From Pseudomonadota bacterium (lineage in GTDB: Bacteria; Pseudomonadota; Alphaproteobacteria; Rhizobiales; Rhizobiaceae), in NCBI GenBank assembly GCA_023387775.1, contig JAEWHN010000103.1:1-13969 (forward strand): 13,969 nt of DNA, given 5' to 3'. Each line of letters begins with the position of its first letter. The stretch's first letter is position 1. The position numbers were made by a program, and so were the translations under genes. Positions 1-7,221 of this stretch are shown here, one piece after another. The notes under the pieces were generated by a model. It saw nothing but the letters and a program-made list of their open reading frames with translations. It was not told the origin of the DNA and made no database searches.

Positions 1-825
1 ATGCTGCTGGTTTTCGTGTTCTTTTACTGGCCTTCGGGCGAAGCGCTTTACTGGGCCTTCACATTGGAACGCGCCTTCGGCGGCGGCAATGAATGGGTCG
101 GCCTCTACAATTTCGAAAACGTCTTCAACGATCCGAAATACTGGAGCTCGGTGCGCATTTCGCTGCTGTTTGCGGTTGCTGCCACCACGCTCTCGCTGGT
201 CATCGCCATGCTGCTCGCCCTGTTCGTCGACCGGCGGCTTCCGGGGCACCAGGTCTACAAGTTCACCTTCTTCCTTCCCTATGCGCTTGCCGCACCGGCT
301 GTCGGGCTTGCCTTCCGCTTCATCTTCTCGCCTGACGCGGGCTTCGTATCGGCAATCAACCGCTTCTTCCCGGGCCTGTGGAACCCCGCGCTCGACGGCT
401 TCGACGCGATGTTGCTGATCGTGCTGGCACAGGCATGGAGCCTCGTCGGCTACAACTTCATCTTCTTCCTGGCTGGCCTGCAATCCATCCCGCGCACGAT
501 GGGCGAGGCCGGTGCCATGGACGGTGCCGGCGTGCTGCGCCGCATGTGGGACCTCCAGCTTCCGCTGATCACGCCGACGCTGTTCTTCCTCATCGTCATC
601 AACATCACCGACAGTTTCGTGAACTCGTTCGGCATCATCGATATCACGACGGGTGGCGGTCCGGCCCGCGCGACGGATCTCATGGTCTACAAGATCTACA
701 CCGACGGCTTCCAGGGCAAGGACTACTCGCTGGCCGCTGCGCAGTCGATCGTACTGATGGTGCTGATCGTCGCTCTTACCTTCGTCCAGTTCCGCTACAT
801 CGAGCGGCGCGTTCACTACAACTGA
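1..825 (+). CDS. ugpA: Glycerol-3-phosphate ABC transporter permease UgpA, 5' partial
   Basis: This is an inner-membrane permease subunit of the UgpBAEC importer for sn-glycerol-3-phosphate and glycerophosphodiesters. The visible 274 residues follow the UgpA family closely: an early FFYWPSGEAL segment, hydrophobic membrane spans, and the cytoplasmic EAA loop at about residues 168-190 (GEAGAMDGAG ... LPLITP) that docks on the ATPase. The end FVQFRYIERRVHYN is typical of UgpA. The ATG at base 1 is probably internal. E. coli UgpA (about 295 residues) has some 20 more residues before this point, so the true start lies upstream of the window. ugpE follows after 12 nt, so the two are co-transcribed. 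Family assignment is firm; the exact substrate is inferred from the family. Confidence 0.88.
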   Translation: MLLVFVFFYWPSGEALYWAFTLERAFGGGNEWVGLYNFENVFNDPKYWSSVRISLLFAVAATTLSLVIAMLLALFVDRRLPGHQVYKFTFFLPYALAAPAVGLAFRFIFSPDAGFVSAINRFFPGLWNPALDGFDAMLLIVLAQAWSLVGYNFIFFLAGLQSIPRTMGEAGAMDGAGVLRRMWDLQLPLITPTLFFLIVINITDSFVNSFGIIDITTGGGPARATDLMVYKIYTDGFQGKDYSLAAAQSIVLMVLIVALTFVQFRYIERRVHYN

Positions 826-837
826 GCGGAAAACGTC

Positions 838-1734
838 ATGATCGAACGCACGCCAATTCTGGATTTTGTTACGCAGGCCATTCTGGTGCTCAGCCTGATA
901 GCGTTGCTGATGCCCCTTTGGGTGGTCTTCGTTGCCGCCAGCCATGATTTCCATACGGTCAACCAGGTGCCGATGCCGCTCTGGCCCGGAAATCACCTGC
1001 TGGAGAACCTGTCGGTGGCCTGGAAGCAGGGCAATTTCGACCGGGTCATGATCAATTCGCTCATCGTCGCGCTCGGCGTCACTGCGGGCAAGATCGGCAT
1101 TGCCGCCCTGTCGGCCTTCTCCATCGTCTATTTCAGCTATCGGCTGCGGATGCTGATGTTCTGGCTCATCTTCATCACGCTGATGCTGCCGCTCGAGGTC
1201 CGCATCGTGCCAACCTACGCGGTGGCGGCCAATGCGCTCGGCCCGTTCCAGGCCTTGCTGAACCTGCTCGGCCTCAGCATCCAGCTGCCGGAATGGAACC
1301 TGCTGAATTCCTATTCGGGCCTGATCCTGCCGCTGATTGCGACCGCGACCGGCACCTTCCTTTACCGCCAGTTCTTCCTGACCGTTCCGGACGAATTGAC
1401 GGAAGCGGCCAAGATGGACGGGGCAGGGCCGATGCGCTTCTTCATCGAAGTTCTGCTGCCGCTGTCGAAGACAAACATGGCAGCGCTGGCCACGATCATG
1501 TTCGTCTGGTCATGGAACCAGTATCTGTGGCCGCTGCTCATCGTCACCGACCACGCCAACTACGCCACCGCAACGATGCAGTTGCAGAAGGTGGTGCCTG
1601 GCCCGCTCTTCGGCGCCCCGCCGATATGGAACATCGCCATGGCGGCCAACCTCATCGTCCTCGCTCCGCCCGTGCTCGTCACCATCCTGCTGCAACGCTG
1701 GTTCGTGCGCGGCCTCATCTCAACGGAAAAATAG
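838..1734 (+). CDS. ugpE: Glycerol-3-phosphate ABC transporter permease UgpE
   Basis: This is the second permease of the Ugp importer and pairs with UgpA in the membrane. The protein has 298 residues, slightly longer than E. coli UgpE (about 281). It has an N-terminal membrane span at about residues 10-33, several further spans, and the EAA loop at about 185-212 (DELTEAAKMDGAGPMRFF ... LPLSKTN). The end RGLISTEK resembles the usual UgpE C-terminus (RGLVSGEK-like). The ATG at 838 is preceded by GCGGA at a workable distance and lies 12 nt after the ugpA stop. The ugpC start follows 9 nt after the stop, so translation is probably coupled along the operon. No frameshift or missing motif is visible. 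Confidence 0.9.
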   Translation: MIERTPILDFVTQAILVLSLIALLMPLWVVFVAASHDFHTVNQVPMPLWPGNHLLENLSVAWKQGNFDRVMINSLIVALGVTAGKIGIAALSAFSIVYFSYRLRMLMFWLIFITLMLPLEVRIVPTYAVAANALGPFQALLNLLGLSIQLPEWNLLNSYSGLILPLIATATGTFLYRQFFLTVPDELTEAAKMDGAGPMRFFIEVLLPLSKTNMAALATIMFVWSWNQYLWPLLIVTDHANYATATMQLQKVVPGPLFGAPPIWNIAMAANLIVLAPPVLVTILLQRWFVRGLISTEK

Positions 1735-1743
1735 GGTTCAGCC

Positions 1744-2895
1744 ATGGCCGAAATCACCCTGCGCAACATCCGCAAGTCATACGGCAAGAACGAGGTCGTC
1801 CATGGCGTCGATCTCGATATAGCGGCGGGCGAGTTCGTCGTCATCCTGGGACCGTCCGGTTGCGGCAAGTCGACCTTGCTGCGCATGGTCGCCGGCCTTG
1901 AAGGCTTGACCGACGGCGAGATCGTCCTGGGCGGAAGCGTCGCCAACAAGCTGGAGCCGCGCGAGCGCGGCTGCGCCATGGTGTTCCAGAATTACGCGCT
2001 CTATCCGCACATGACGGTGGCGCAGAACATCGGCTACTCGCTGAAGATCGCCCGCGCACCGAAGGCGCGACGCGAGGAGCGGGTGCGCGAAGTGGCGCGT
2101 TCGCTGGGCCTGGAGGAGTTCCTGACGCGGCGGCCGGCCGAGCTTTCGGGCGGCCAGCGGCAGCGTGTGGCCATGGGGCGCGCCATGATCCGCGAGCCCA
2201 AAATCTTCCTTTATGACGAGCCGCTTTCCAACCTGGACGCCAAGTTGCGTGTCGCCATGCGGATCGAGATCCGCAAGCTGCACCAGCGGCTCGGGACCAC
2301 GACCCTTTTCGTGACGCATGACCAGGTGGAAGCGATGACGCTCGCCGACCGCATCGTTGTCATGAACAAGGGAGTGATCGAACAGGTGGCTACGCCGGCC
2401 GAGGTCTACCAGCGTCCACAGACCACCTATGTCGCTAATTTCATTGGCACGCCGGGGCTCAACCTTATCGATGCCACAGCCGATCCGGACAGCGGCTCCC
2501 TGGTGCTGTCGGATGGGCAGCGGATGGCCTACGACCGCCGTCGGTGGCCGAATGTGGGCTATGGCCCCGTGACGCTCGGTTTTCGCGCGGAGGCGGTGCG
2601 GCTCGAGCCGGGCGGTATTTCGGGCAAGTTCGACTTCGCCGAGGAACTCGGCTCCGCCAGGCTCGTGCATGGCACGTTTGCGGGCAAGTCGCTGATCGCG
2701 CATGTGGCGGACGGGCGCGTGCGCATGCCCGGCGACCTGCTCACCTTCGCGGTCAACCCGTCCGACATTCATCTCTTCGATGCCGACAGCGGCCGCAGGC
2801 TGGAAGAACGCGTTTTGGAAGAGACCGATGGTGAAACGCCGGAAGGCGCTGTCGCTGAAGTGGATTCGCGTGTGCTGGCGACAGGCCGGTCCTGA
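1744..2895 (+). CDS. ugpC: Glycerol-3-phosphate ABC transporter ATP-binding protein UgpC
   Basis: This is the ATPase of the Ugp importer, of the MalK/UgpC class. The 383 residues contain Walker A GPSGCGKST (36-44), Q-loop Gln82, signature LSGGQ (134-138), Walker B with D158-E159 and the H-loop His192 (THDQ). A C-terminal TOBE-like regulatory domain of about 120 residues follows, roughly 235-350. The protein is longer than E. coli UgpC (356 residues) because of a tail of about 30 residues rich in Glu and Asp after the last TOBE strand. It is the last gene of the operon: no ugpQ phosphodiesterase follows, and a convergent gene ends 70 nt further on. UgpC and other MalK-class ATPases are hard to tell apart by sequence alone, but the neighbouring UgpA and UgpE settle it. 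Confidence 0.88.
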   Translation: MAEITLRNIRKSYGKNEVVHGVDLDIAAGEFVVILGPSGCGKSTLLRMVAGLEGLTDGEIVLGGSVANKLEPRERGCAMVFQNYALYPHMTVAQNIGYSLKIARAPKARREERVREVARSLGLEEFLTRRPAELSGGQRQRVAMGRAMIREPKIFLYDEPLSNLDAKLRVAMRIEIRKLHQRLGTTTLFVTHDQVEAMTLADRIVVMNKGVIEQVATPAEVYQRPQTTYVANFIGTPGLNLIDATADPDSGSLVLSDGQRMAYDRRRWPNVGYGPVTLGFRAEAVRLEPGGISGKFDFAEELGSARLVHGTFAGKSLIAHVADGRVRMPGDLLTFAVNPSDIHLFDADSGRRLEERVLEETDGETPEGAVAEVDSRVLATGRS

Positions 2896-2905
2896 TCGCG
2901 ATCAG
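2892..2905. repeat. Perfect 14-bp palindrome at the ugpC stop
   Basis: The sequence CTGATCGCGATCAG reads the same on both strands and contains the ugpC TGA stop codon. With no unpaired loop it would be a poor RNA hairpin, so a protein-binding role or chance is more likely than termination. Confidence 0.4.
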
Positions 2906-2926
2906 AAAAGCAGCCGATTTTTTGCG

Positions 2927-2957
2927 GCGGGGCGGAGCACAGGTGGCTCCGCCCCGC
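2927..2957. terminator. Bidirectional GC stem-loop between convergent operons
   Basis: A perfect 12-bp inverted repeat, GCGGGGCGGAGC and its complement, flanks a 7-nt loop (ACAGGTG). It lies between the ends of ugpC and the ureohydrolase gene, which converge here. The run of six T sits before the stem on the plus strand, so neither strand has a classical U-tract directly after the hairpin. It is probably a shared terminator or RNA 3'-end protector. Confidence 0.6.
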
Positions 2958-2965
2958 TTGCAATA

Positions 2966-3970
2966 TCACTTCTTGTTCGTGGCGATGAAGTCCGCCATCA
3001 GCGAGACCATTTCGAACATCACGACCATGGCGTTCATGGCGGTGATCTGGTTGGGGCTATCCTTGGTGGGCATGAGGCAAACGACGTCACCGCCGACCAC
3101 GTTCAGGCCGCGCAAGCCCTGCAGCATGCGCACCGCCTCGCCGATCCTGATGCCGGGATAGCCGGGCTCCAGGTTGGAGACGCCGGGCGCATCAGCCGGG
3201 TCGAGCGAATCCATATCGAAGGTGATGTAAACGGGCGCATCGCCGATACGCTCGCGCAGCGCTTCAATCACGCCACCCGTGCCGATCTGCTCGAACTCGT
3301 CCATGCCGATGATGCGATAGCCCAGCTCTTCGCTGGTGTTGCGCGAACCCGGAGTTCCCACATTCGGGCGAATGCCGACCTGCGTGGAACGATACGGGTC
3401 GACGTGGCCTTCCTCGACGAGATAGCTCGCCCAGTGGGCTGCCGAGCGGCGGCTGCCGAGCCAGTGCGGAATGTGGCTGTAGCTGTCGGTGTGCGAATCG
3501 AAGTGCACCAGCGCGACCTTGCGGCCGTCGGTCAGGCGCGCATCCTTGCCGGCCACTGCCTTCACCAGAGGTCCGGTAATGGCATGGTCGCCGCCCATCG
3601 AAACGAGCCGCGTGCCGGCCTTGTCGAAGCGCTTGGCGAACGCCTCGATGTGCTGGACGCAGATGTCGTTGACCATCGCTTCCGGCAGGGGCACGTCGCC
3701 GGCATCGTTGATGCGGGCCACATCCCACGGGATGAGGTTGAAGCGCCCATGGCCGCGGCGATACTGCGCCGACACATTGCGCACGGCGCGCGGTCCAAGA
3801 TGCTGGTCGCGTTCGGTGGAACCGTTGCCCGAGCTATGCGGCACGCCGATGAGCGCGATATCGCTCTGGGCCGGATCTTCCTGCCACGGGCACCGGAAGA
3901 AGGTAGGGATGCCCCACCAGTACCAGCGCTCCATTTCCTTCTTGGCGTTCTCGACATCGAACTCAGACAT
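2966..3970 (-). CDS. Divergent ureohydrolase (agmatinase/guanidinobutyrase family)
   Basis: This is a metal-dependent hydrolase of the arginase/agmatinase superfamily, whose members release urea from guanidino compounds. The 334 residues keep all six expected metal ligands: His129 (GGDH), Asp158, His160 and Asp162 (FDSHTD), Asp252 and Asp254 (FDMD). Two features are odd. Cys298 (GGDVVCLMP) stands where agmatinases and guanidinobutyrases have the guanidinium-binding Glu (DVVEV.P). The loop after FDMDSLDP reads APGVSNLEPG rather than the usual APGTGTPE. The start is the ATG at 3970, chosen for its strong AAGGAG site; an in-frame start 54 nt upstream would add residues unlike the family. It is the last gene of a unit with an amino-acid transporter and an AruI-like decarboxylase, consistent with guanidino-acid catabolism. 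The true substrate (guanidinobutyrate, agmatine, guanidine or another) cannot be read from the sequence. Confidence 0.85.
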   Translation of the reverse strand: MSEFDVENAKKEMERWYWWGIPTFFRCPWQEDPAQSDIALIGVPHSSGNGSTERDQHLGPRAVRNVSAQYRRGHGRFNLIPWDVARINDAGDVPLPEAMVNDICVQHIEAFAKRFDKAGTRLVSMGGDHAITGPLVKAVAGKDARLTDGRKVALVHFDSHTDSYSHIPHWLGSRRSAAHWASYLVEEGHVDPYRSTQVGIRPNVGTPGSRNTSEELGYRIIGMDEFEQIGTGGVIEALRERIGDAPVYITFDMDSLDPADAPGVSNLEPGYPGIRIGEAVRMLQGLRGLNVVGGDVVCLMPTKDSPNQITAMNAMVVMFEMVSLMADFIATNKK

Positions 3971-3979
3971 TTCGTCGTT

Positions 3980-3985
3980 CTCCTT
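3980..3985 (-). promoter_or_regulatory. Ribosome binding site of the ureohydrolase gene
   Basis: AAGGAG on the minus strand ends 9 nt before the ATG at 3970. It decides this start over the longer in-frame reading that would begin at 4024. Confidence 0.65.
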
Positions 3986-4000
3986 CTTCCTTGAGTTTCG

Positions 4001-4049
4001 GCATCCCGGAATTCGGGCATGCAAAGTCCGTCCGTCCCCTCGGAAGGGG
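4001..4049. other. Two small stem-loops between decarboxylase and ureohydrolase genes
   Basis: The 119-nt gap between these two genes is the longest inside the five-gene unit. It holds an inverted repeat at 4001-4022 (GCATCCCG, loop GAATT, then the complement with one bulged base) and a 5-bp stem CCCCT/AGGGG with a CGGA tetraloop at 4036-4049. These could tune RNA stability or expression of the last gene. Neither is followed by a U-run on the minus strand, so they are not clear terminators. Confidence 0.3.
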
Positions 4050-4089
4050 GCGTTGAAATCGTCAGATCTGGGTTGACGCGTCCGCGTCG

Positions 4090-5691
4090 CTAATTCGCGA
4101 GGAAGTCGCTGCCTTCTTCTATTTGCAGAAGCGTCGGCACGGTCCGGCCGCCGGCTTTCGCCAATTCGTCCGCCAATTGGTCAAGGCTTTCCATGCGTTC
4201 GGCGCGGCAGCCGAAGCCGCGGGCGATCGCCAGGTAGTCAGGAACCACGAGGTCCACGCCCAACGGCGCTATGCCGCCCTGAAGCATGTACTTGCGGATT
4301 TCGCCGTAGCCGCCGTTGTTCCAGAGGATGATGATGATCGGGGTGCGCGCTTCGACCGCGCAGGCCATCTCGCCGAGCGTGAACAGCATCCCGCCATCGC
4401 CCATCAGGGCGACGACGGGCCGTGTCTCGCCCACGCCGATCTTCGCGCCGATTGCGGCGGGGAGGCCGTAACCCAGCGTTCCGTAGCCGGTGCTCGAATT
4501 GAAGAAGGAGCGGGGGCGGTTGGCACGGAAAAACTGGTTGGCGGCGTAGACGGTCTGCGTGGAATCCCCCACGAACAGCGCGTCTGGAAGAACCGCGTTC
4601 AAGACCTCCATCAGCCGGCGATGAGGGGCCACGTCGGCGGGGAGGGCGGCGTCCACGGCTTCCCGAAGCGCGGCTGCCCGTACCACTCCTGATCCGTCGC
4701 TTCTCGGTTCAAGCCGCGAAAGCAGCCCGGTGAACGCCTGGGCGGCATCCCCGAGGACTGCCACGTCGCCAAAGGGCTTGCGGGTCAGCTGCTCGCTGTC
4801 GATGTCAATGCGAATGAGCTTGCCGGTCGTGGCGAGTTCCGCCGGAGCCGGATACATTTCCGTTTCGCCGAGTTCGGTTCCCACGGCGAGCACGACATCG
4901 GCATCGCGGAACGCCTGTTGCAGCGGGGGCGTTCCCAGGTTCTGGCCAGCCAGCAGGGGATGGTCGGGCGCGAGAATGCCGCGGGCGTTGATCGTGAGAA
5001 CGGTTGGGGCGTCCAGAGCCTCGATCAGCGCGCGGGCTTCCGCCGCCGCCCCGGCCGCGCCGCCGCCCAGGACAACCAAAGGGCTGCGAGCTTGCGAAAG
5101 GACTGCCGCGGCGGCATCGAGCGAGGACGCCGAAGGAGCGGGGCGCTCGGGAAGCCGAACGACCGTGGCGAGCGACTGGTCGGCGGGCATGGCTAGCACG
5201 TCGACGGGAATTTCCAGATAGACCGGCCGCGGGCGACCGCTTGCGAAAATCGCCATCGCCCTTGCCATTGCTTCGGGAAGCTGGCGTGGGTGCATGATGG
5301 TCTGGGTGTAGGCTGCCACCTCATTGGCGAGGTTCCGCTGCGAGCGCAATTCGTGCAGGGCGCCCACTGGCGCGCCGAGTTGCTCGATCGGATTGACCGT
5401 CGAAATCACCAGCATCGGCACGGAATCGGCGTAGGCCTGTCCCATTGCGGTGAGAATGTTGGTCAGGCCCGGTCCGGTCACGGTGAAGCAGACGCCGACC
5501 TTTCCGGTTGCCCGCGCATAGCCGTCGGCCATGAAGCCGGCGCCTTGCTCATGGCGCGGGGTGACATGCCTTATCGGTGAACGGTCCAAGCCTCGGTAAA
5601 GCTCGACATTGTGGACACCCGGAATGCCGAAGATGACCTCGATGCCATATCCTTCCAGCAGGCTTATCAAGGCCTCGCCACACGTGGACAT
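4090..5691 (-). CDS. aruI: ThDP-dependent decarboxylase, AruI-like (5-guanidino-2-oxopentanoate decarboxylase)
   Basis: This is a thiamine-diphosphate enzyme of the acetolactate synthase/2-oxo-acid decarboxylase fold. AruI of Pseudomonas converts 2-ketoarginine to 4-guanidinobutyraldehyde in the arginine transaminase pathway. The 533 residues show the three expected domains. The N-terminal pyrimidine-binding domain carries FGIPGVHNVELYRG and RHEQGAGFMADGYAR, with the probable catalytic Glu48. A middle domain spans about 190-330. The C-terminal domain has GDGG (431-434) and the Asn pair 458-459, forming the GDG-X24-NN cofactor motif. The N-terminal motifs agree with AruI as I recall it (FGIPGVHTLELYRG, RHEQGAGFMADGYAR). 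The ATG at 5691 has a GGGAGG site 5 nt upstream, and its start lies 31 nt after the transporter ATPase stop. General acetolactate synthase is the alternative, but no small subunit is adjacent and the ureohydrolase next door favours AruI. Substrate is inferred. Confidence 0.78.
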   Translation of the reverse strand: MSTCGEALISLLEGYGIEVIFGIPGVHNVELYRGLDRSPIRHVTPRHEQGAGFMADGYARATGKVGVCFTVTGPGLTNILTAMGQAYADSVPMLVISTVNPIEQLGAPVGALHELRSQRNLANEVAAYTQTIMHPRQLPEAMARAMAIFASGRPRPVYLEIPVDVLAMPADQSLATVVRLPERPAPSASSLDAAAAVLSQARSPLVVLGGGAAGAAAEARALIEALDAPTVLTINARGILAPDHPLLAGQNLGTPPLQQAFRDADVVLAVGTELGETEMYPAPAELATTGKLIRIDIDSEQLTRKPFGDVAVLGDAAQAFTGLLSRLEPRSDGSGVVRAAALREAVDAALPADVAPHRRLMEVLNAVLPDALFVGDSTQTVYAANQFFRANRPRSFFNSSTGYGTLGYGLPAAIGAKIGVGETRPVVALMGDGGMLFTLGEMACAVEARTPIIIILWNNGGYGEIRKYMLQGGIAPLGVDLVVPDYLAIARGFGCRAERMESLDQLADELAKAGGRTVPTLLQIEEGSDFLAN

Positions 5692-5696
5692 ATTTT

Positions 5697-5702
5697 CCTC
5701 CC
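5697..5702 (-). promoter_or_regulatory. Ribosome binding site of the AruI-like gene
   Basis: GGGAGG on the minus strand lies 5 nt before the ATG at 5691. It fixes this start, although the frame stays open upstream into the ATPase gene, where the extra residues do not look like a protein of this family. Confidence 0.65.
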
Positions 5703-5722
5703 GCTGCTGTTCTCGATCTGCC

Positions 5723-6445
5723 TCAGTGGGTGAGTTGCGAGAGGAAGTTGCGTGCCCGTTCCGTCTGGGGTGCGCTGAAGAACTCCTCGGGCGCGGCGAC
5801 TTCCACGATCTGGCCCTTGTCCATGAACACGACACGGTCCGCGACCTTGCGGGCGAAGCCCATTTCATGCGTCACGCACATCATGGTCATGCCTTCTTTC
5901 GCCAGCTCGACCATGACGTCGAGCACCTCGCCGACCATCTCCGGGTCGAGCGCCGAAGTCGGCTCGTCGAACAGCATCACCTTCGGCTTCATGCAAAGCG
6001 CCCTAGCGATGGCGACGCGCTGCTGCTGGCCGCCGGAAAGCTGCACCGGGTATTTGTTGGCCTGGCTGAGGATGTGGACGCGGTCGAGATATTCCGTGGC
6101 CAGCTTGCGGGCTTCCTTCATGCTGATCCCCCGCGCGAGGCGCGGGGCAAGCGTGCAGTTTTCCATCACGGTCAGGTGCGGGAACAGATTGAAGTTCTGG
6201 AACACCATGCCGACTTCGCGGCGGATGCCGAGGATGCTGGCCGCATTGCCGACCTGAGTGCCGCGGATCTCGATCGATCCGCTGTCGTGCCGCTCCAGCT
6301 GGTTGACGCATCGTATCAGGGTCGACTTCCCGGAGCCGGAGGGCCCGCAGATGACGACCTTTTCTCCTTCCTCGACCGAGAACGTGACGTCGGTCAGGGC
6401 CTGGAAGTTTCCGTATGACTTGTGAAGGTTCTTGATCGTAATCAT
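5723..6445 (-). CDS. Polar amino-acid ABC transporter ATP-binding protein (GlnQ/HisP class)
   Basis: This is the cytoplasmic ATPase of a polar amino-acid importer. The 240 residues are the usual size for the class and contain Walker A GPSGSGKST (34-42), Q-loop Gln83, signature LSGGQ (136-140), Walker B D160-E161 followed by PTSALD, and the H-loop His193 (THEMGFA). The FQNFNLFPH and EMGFARKVADRV segments are characteristic of GlnQ/HisP proteins. The start lies only 5 nt after the permease stop, which suggests translational coupling. With the permease and binding protein upstream it forms a full importer. The substrate is not readable from the ATPase; the downstream decarboxylase and ureohydrolase suggest a guanidino or other basic amino acid. 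Confidence 0.92.
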   Translation of the reverse strand: MITIKNLHKSYGNFQALTDVTFSVEEGEKVVICGPSGSGKSTLIRCVNQLERHDSGSIEIRGTQVGNAASILGIRREVGMVFQNFNLFPHLTVMENCTLAPRLARGISMKEARKLATEYLDRVHILSQANKYPVQLSGGQQQRVAIARALCMKPKVMLFDEPTSALDPEMVGEVLDVMVELAKEGMTMMCVTHEMGFARKVADRVVFMDKGQIVEVAAPEEFFSAPQTERARNFLSQLTH

Positions 6446-6450
6446 GGTGA

Positions 6451-7194
6451 TCAGTGCCCCCGTCCGGCGGCCGCAACGATTTCGGTGGAATCTTTTGAAC
6501 GCTCGACTGCGGTAGCCCTGTCGGACCAGGCAAAACGCCGTTCAATGCGCGTCTGCATGCCCATCAGCGAGTAGACCATGACCAGGTAGTAGACCAAGGC
6601 GACGGCGTAGTATTCGCTGAACTGGAACGTGCGTGCGACGTTGATCTGCGTGACCGTCATCAGCTCTTGAAGCGAGATGACCGAGGCGAGCGAGGTGAGC
6701 TTCAGCAGTGTGATGAACTCGTTCATTGTCGGTGGCACTGCCACGCGAAGCGCCTGCGGCACGATGATGTAGCGGTAGATGTGGCTGCGCTTCAGGCCGA
6801 GCGCCTGGCCCGCAGCCATCTGGCCCTGGTCTACGGCCTTCAGCGCGGCGCGGTTGATCTCGACCTGATACGCCGACTCGTTGAGCGTCAGCGCGATCCA
6901 GGCCGCGAAAAACGGCGTAAACCACTCTTCCCGGAAAACCGGAAAGAACTGGGGGAGCGCGTTCCAGACGAACAGCAGCTGGAGCAGGGTTGGCGCCGCG
7001 CGGAAGAAGCCGACATAGGCGCCAACGAATTTGCGCAGGATCGTGGGAGGGCCGTTGAGCACGATAGCCATCGGGACGGCCATCAATATCGCCGTGGCGT
7101 GTGCCGCAACGGCAAGGCCGAGGGTTATCAGGGCCCCGTAGAAAAAGGGCCAAGACAGCAGTGCGCCCCAAAAGATGGTTACGTCAAAGTTCAT
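6451..7194 (-). CDS. Polar amino-acid ABC transporter permease (HisM/GlnP class)
   Basis: This is an inner-membrane permease of the His/Glu/Gln/Arg/opine importer family, with 247 residues, a normal length. Membrane spans are visible at about residues 18-45 and 58-80, in the 90-108 stretch, and near 195-212. The EAA-type loop runs about 111-145 (YQVEINRAALKAVDQGQMAAG ... IYRYIIVPQA). Only one permease is present in this transporter, so it probably works as a homodimer or pairs with a subunit encoded elsewhere. The ATG at 7194 lies 27 nt downstream of the binding-protein stop, with a GGGGGGC stretch upstream that can serve as the ribosome site. The gene is followed directly by its ATPase. Confidence 0.9.
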   Translation of the reverse strand: MNFDVTIFWGALLSWPFFYGALITLGLAVAAHATAILMAVPMAIVLNGPPTILRKFVGAYVGFFRAAPTLLQLLFVWNALPQFFPVFREEWFTPFFAAWIALTLNESAYQVEINRAALKAVDQGQMAAGQALGLKRSHIYRYIIVPQALRVAVPPTMNEFITLLKLTSLASVISLQELMTVTQINVARTFQFSEYYAVALVYYLVMVYSLMGMQTRIERRFAWSDRATAVERSKDSTEIVAAAGRGH

Positions 7195-7221
7195 TGCTCA
7201 ACAGCCCCCCGATCCTGCTGG

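Noticed and set aside
1777..2772. Long minus-strand open frame opposite ugpC
   Set aside because: It is the antisense of a clear ABC ATPase gene. The translation is rich in His and Arg with no recognisable domain, a normal by-product of GC-rich coding DNA.
2702..3994. 430-codon plus-strand open frame overlapping ugpC and the ureohydrolase
   Set aside because: It runs across two real genes and a terminator and shows no family features; the ureohydrolase on the other strand has complete metal motifs.
4090..5691. Reading the ThDP enzyme as a biosynthetic acetolactate synthase (IlvB/IlvG)
   Set aside because: No small regulatory subunit or other branched-chain amino-acid gene is nearby, the N-terminal motifs resemble AruI, and a ureohydrolase and amino-acid importer share the unit. 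It is kept as an alternative, not the main call.
7185..7193. TCAAAGTTC, 8 of 9 match to the operator half-site
   Set aside because: It is a single copy that falls on the permease start codons (Met-Asn-Phe read on the minus strand), with no partner half-site and no promoter gap around it.
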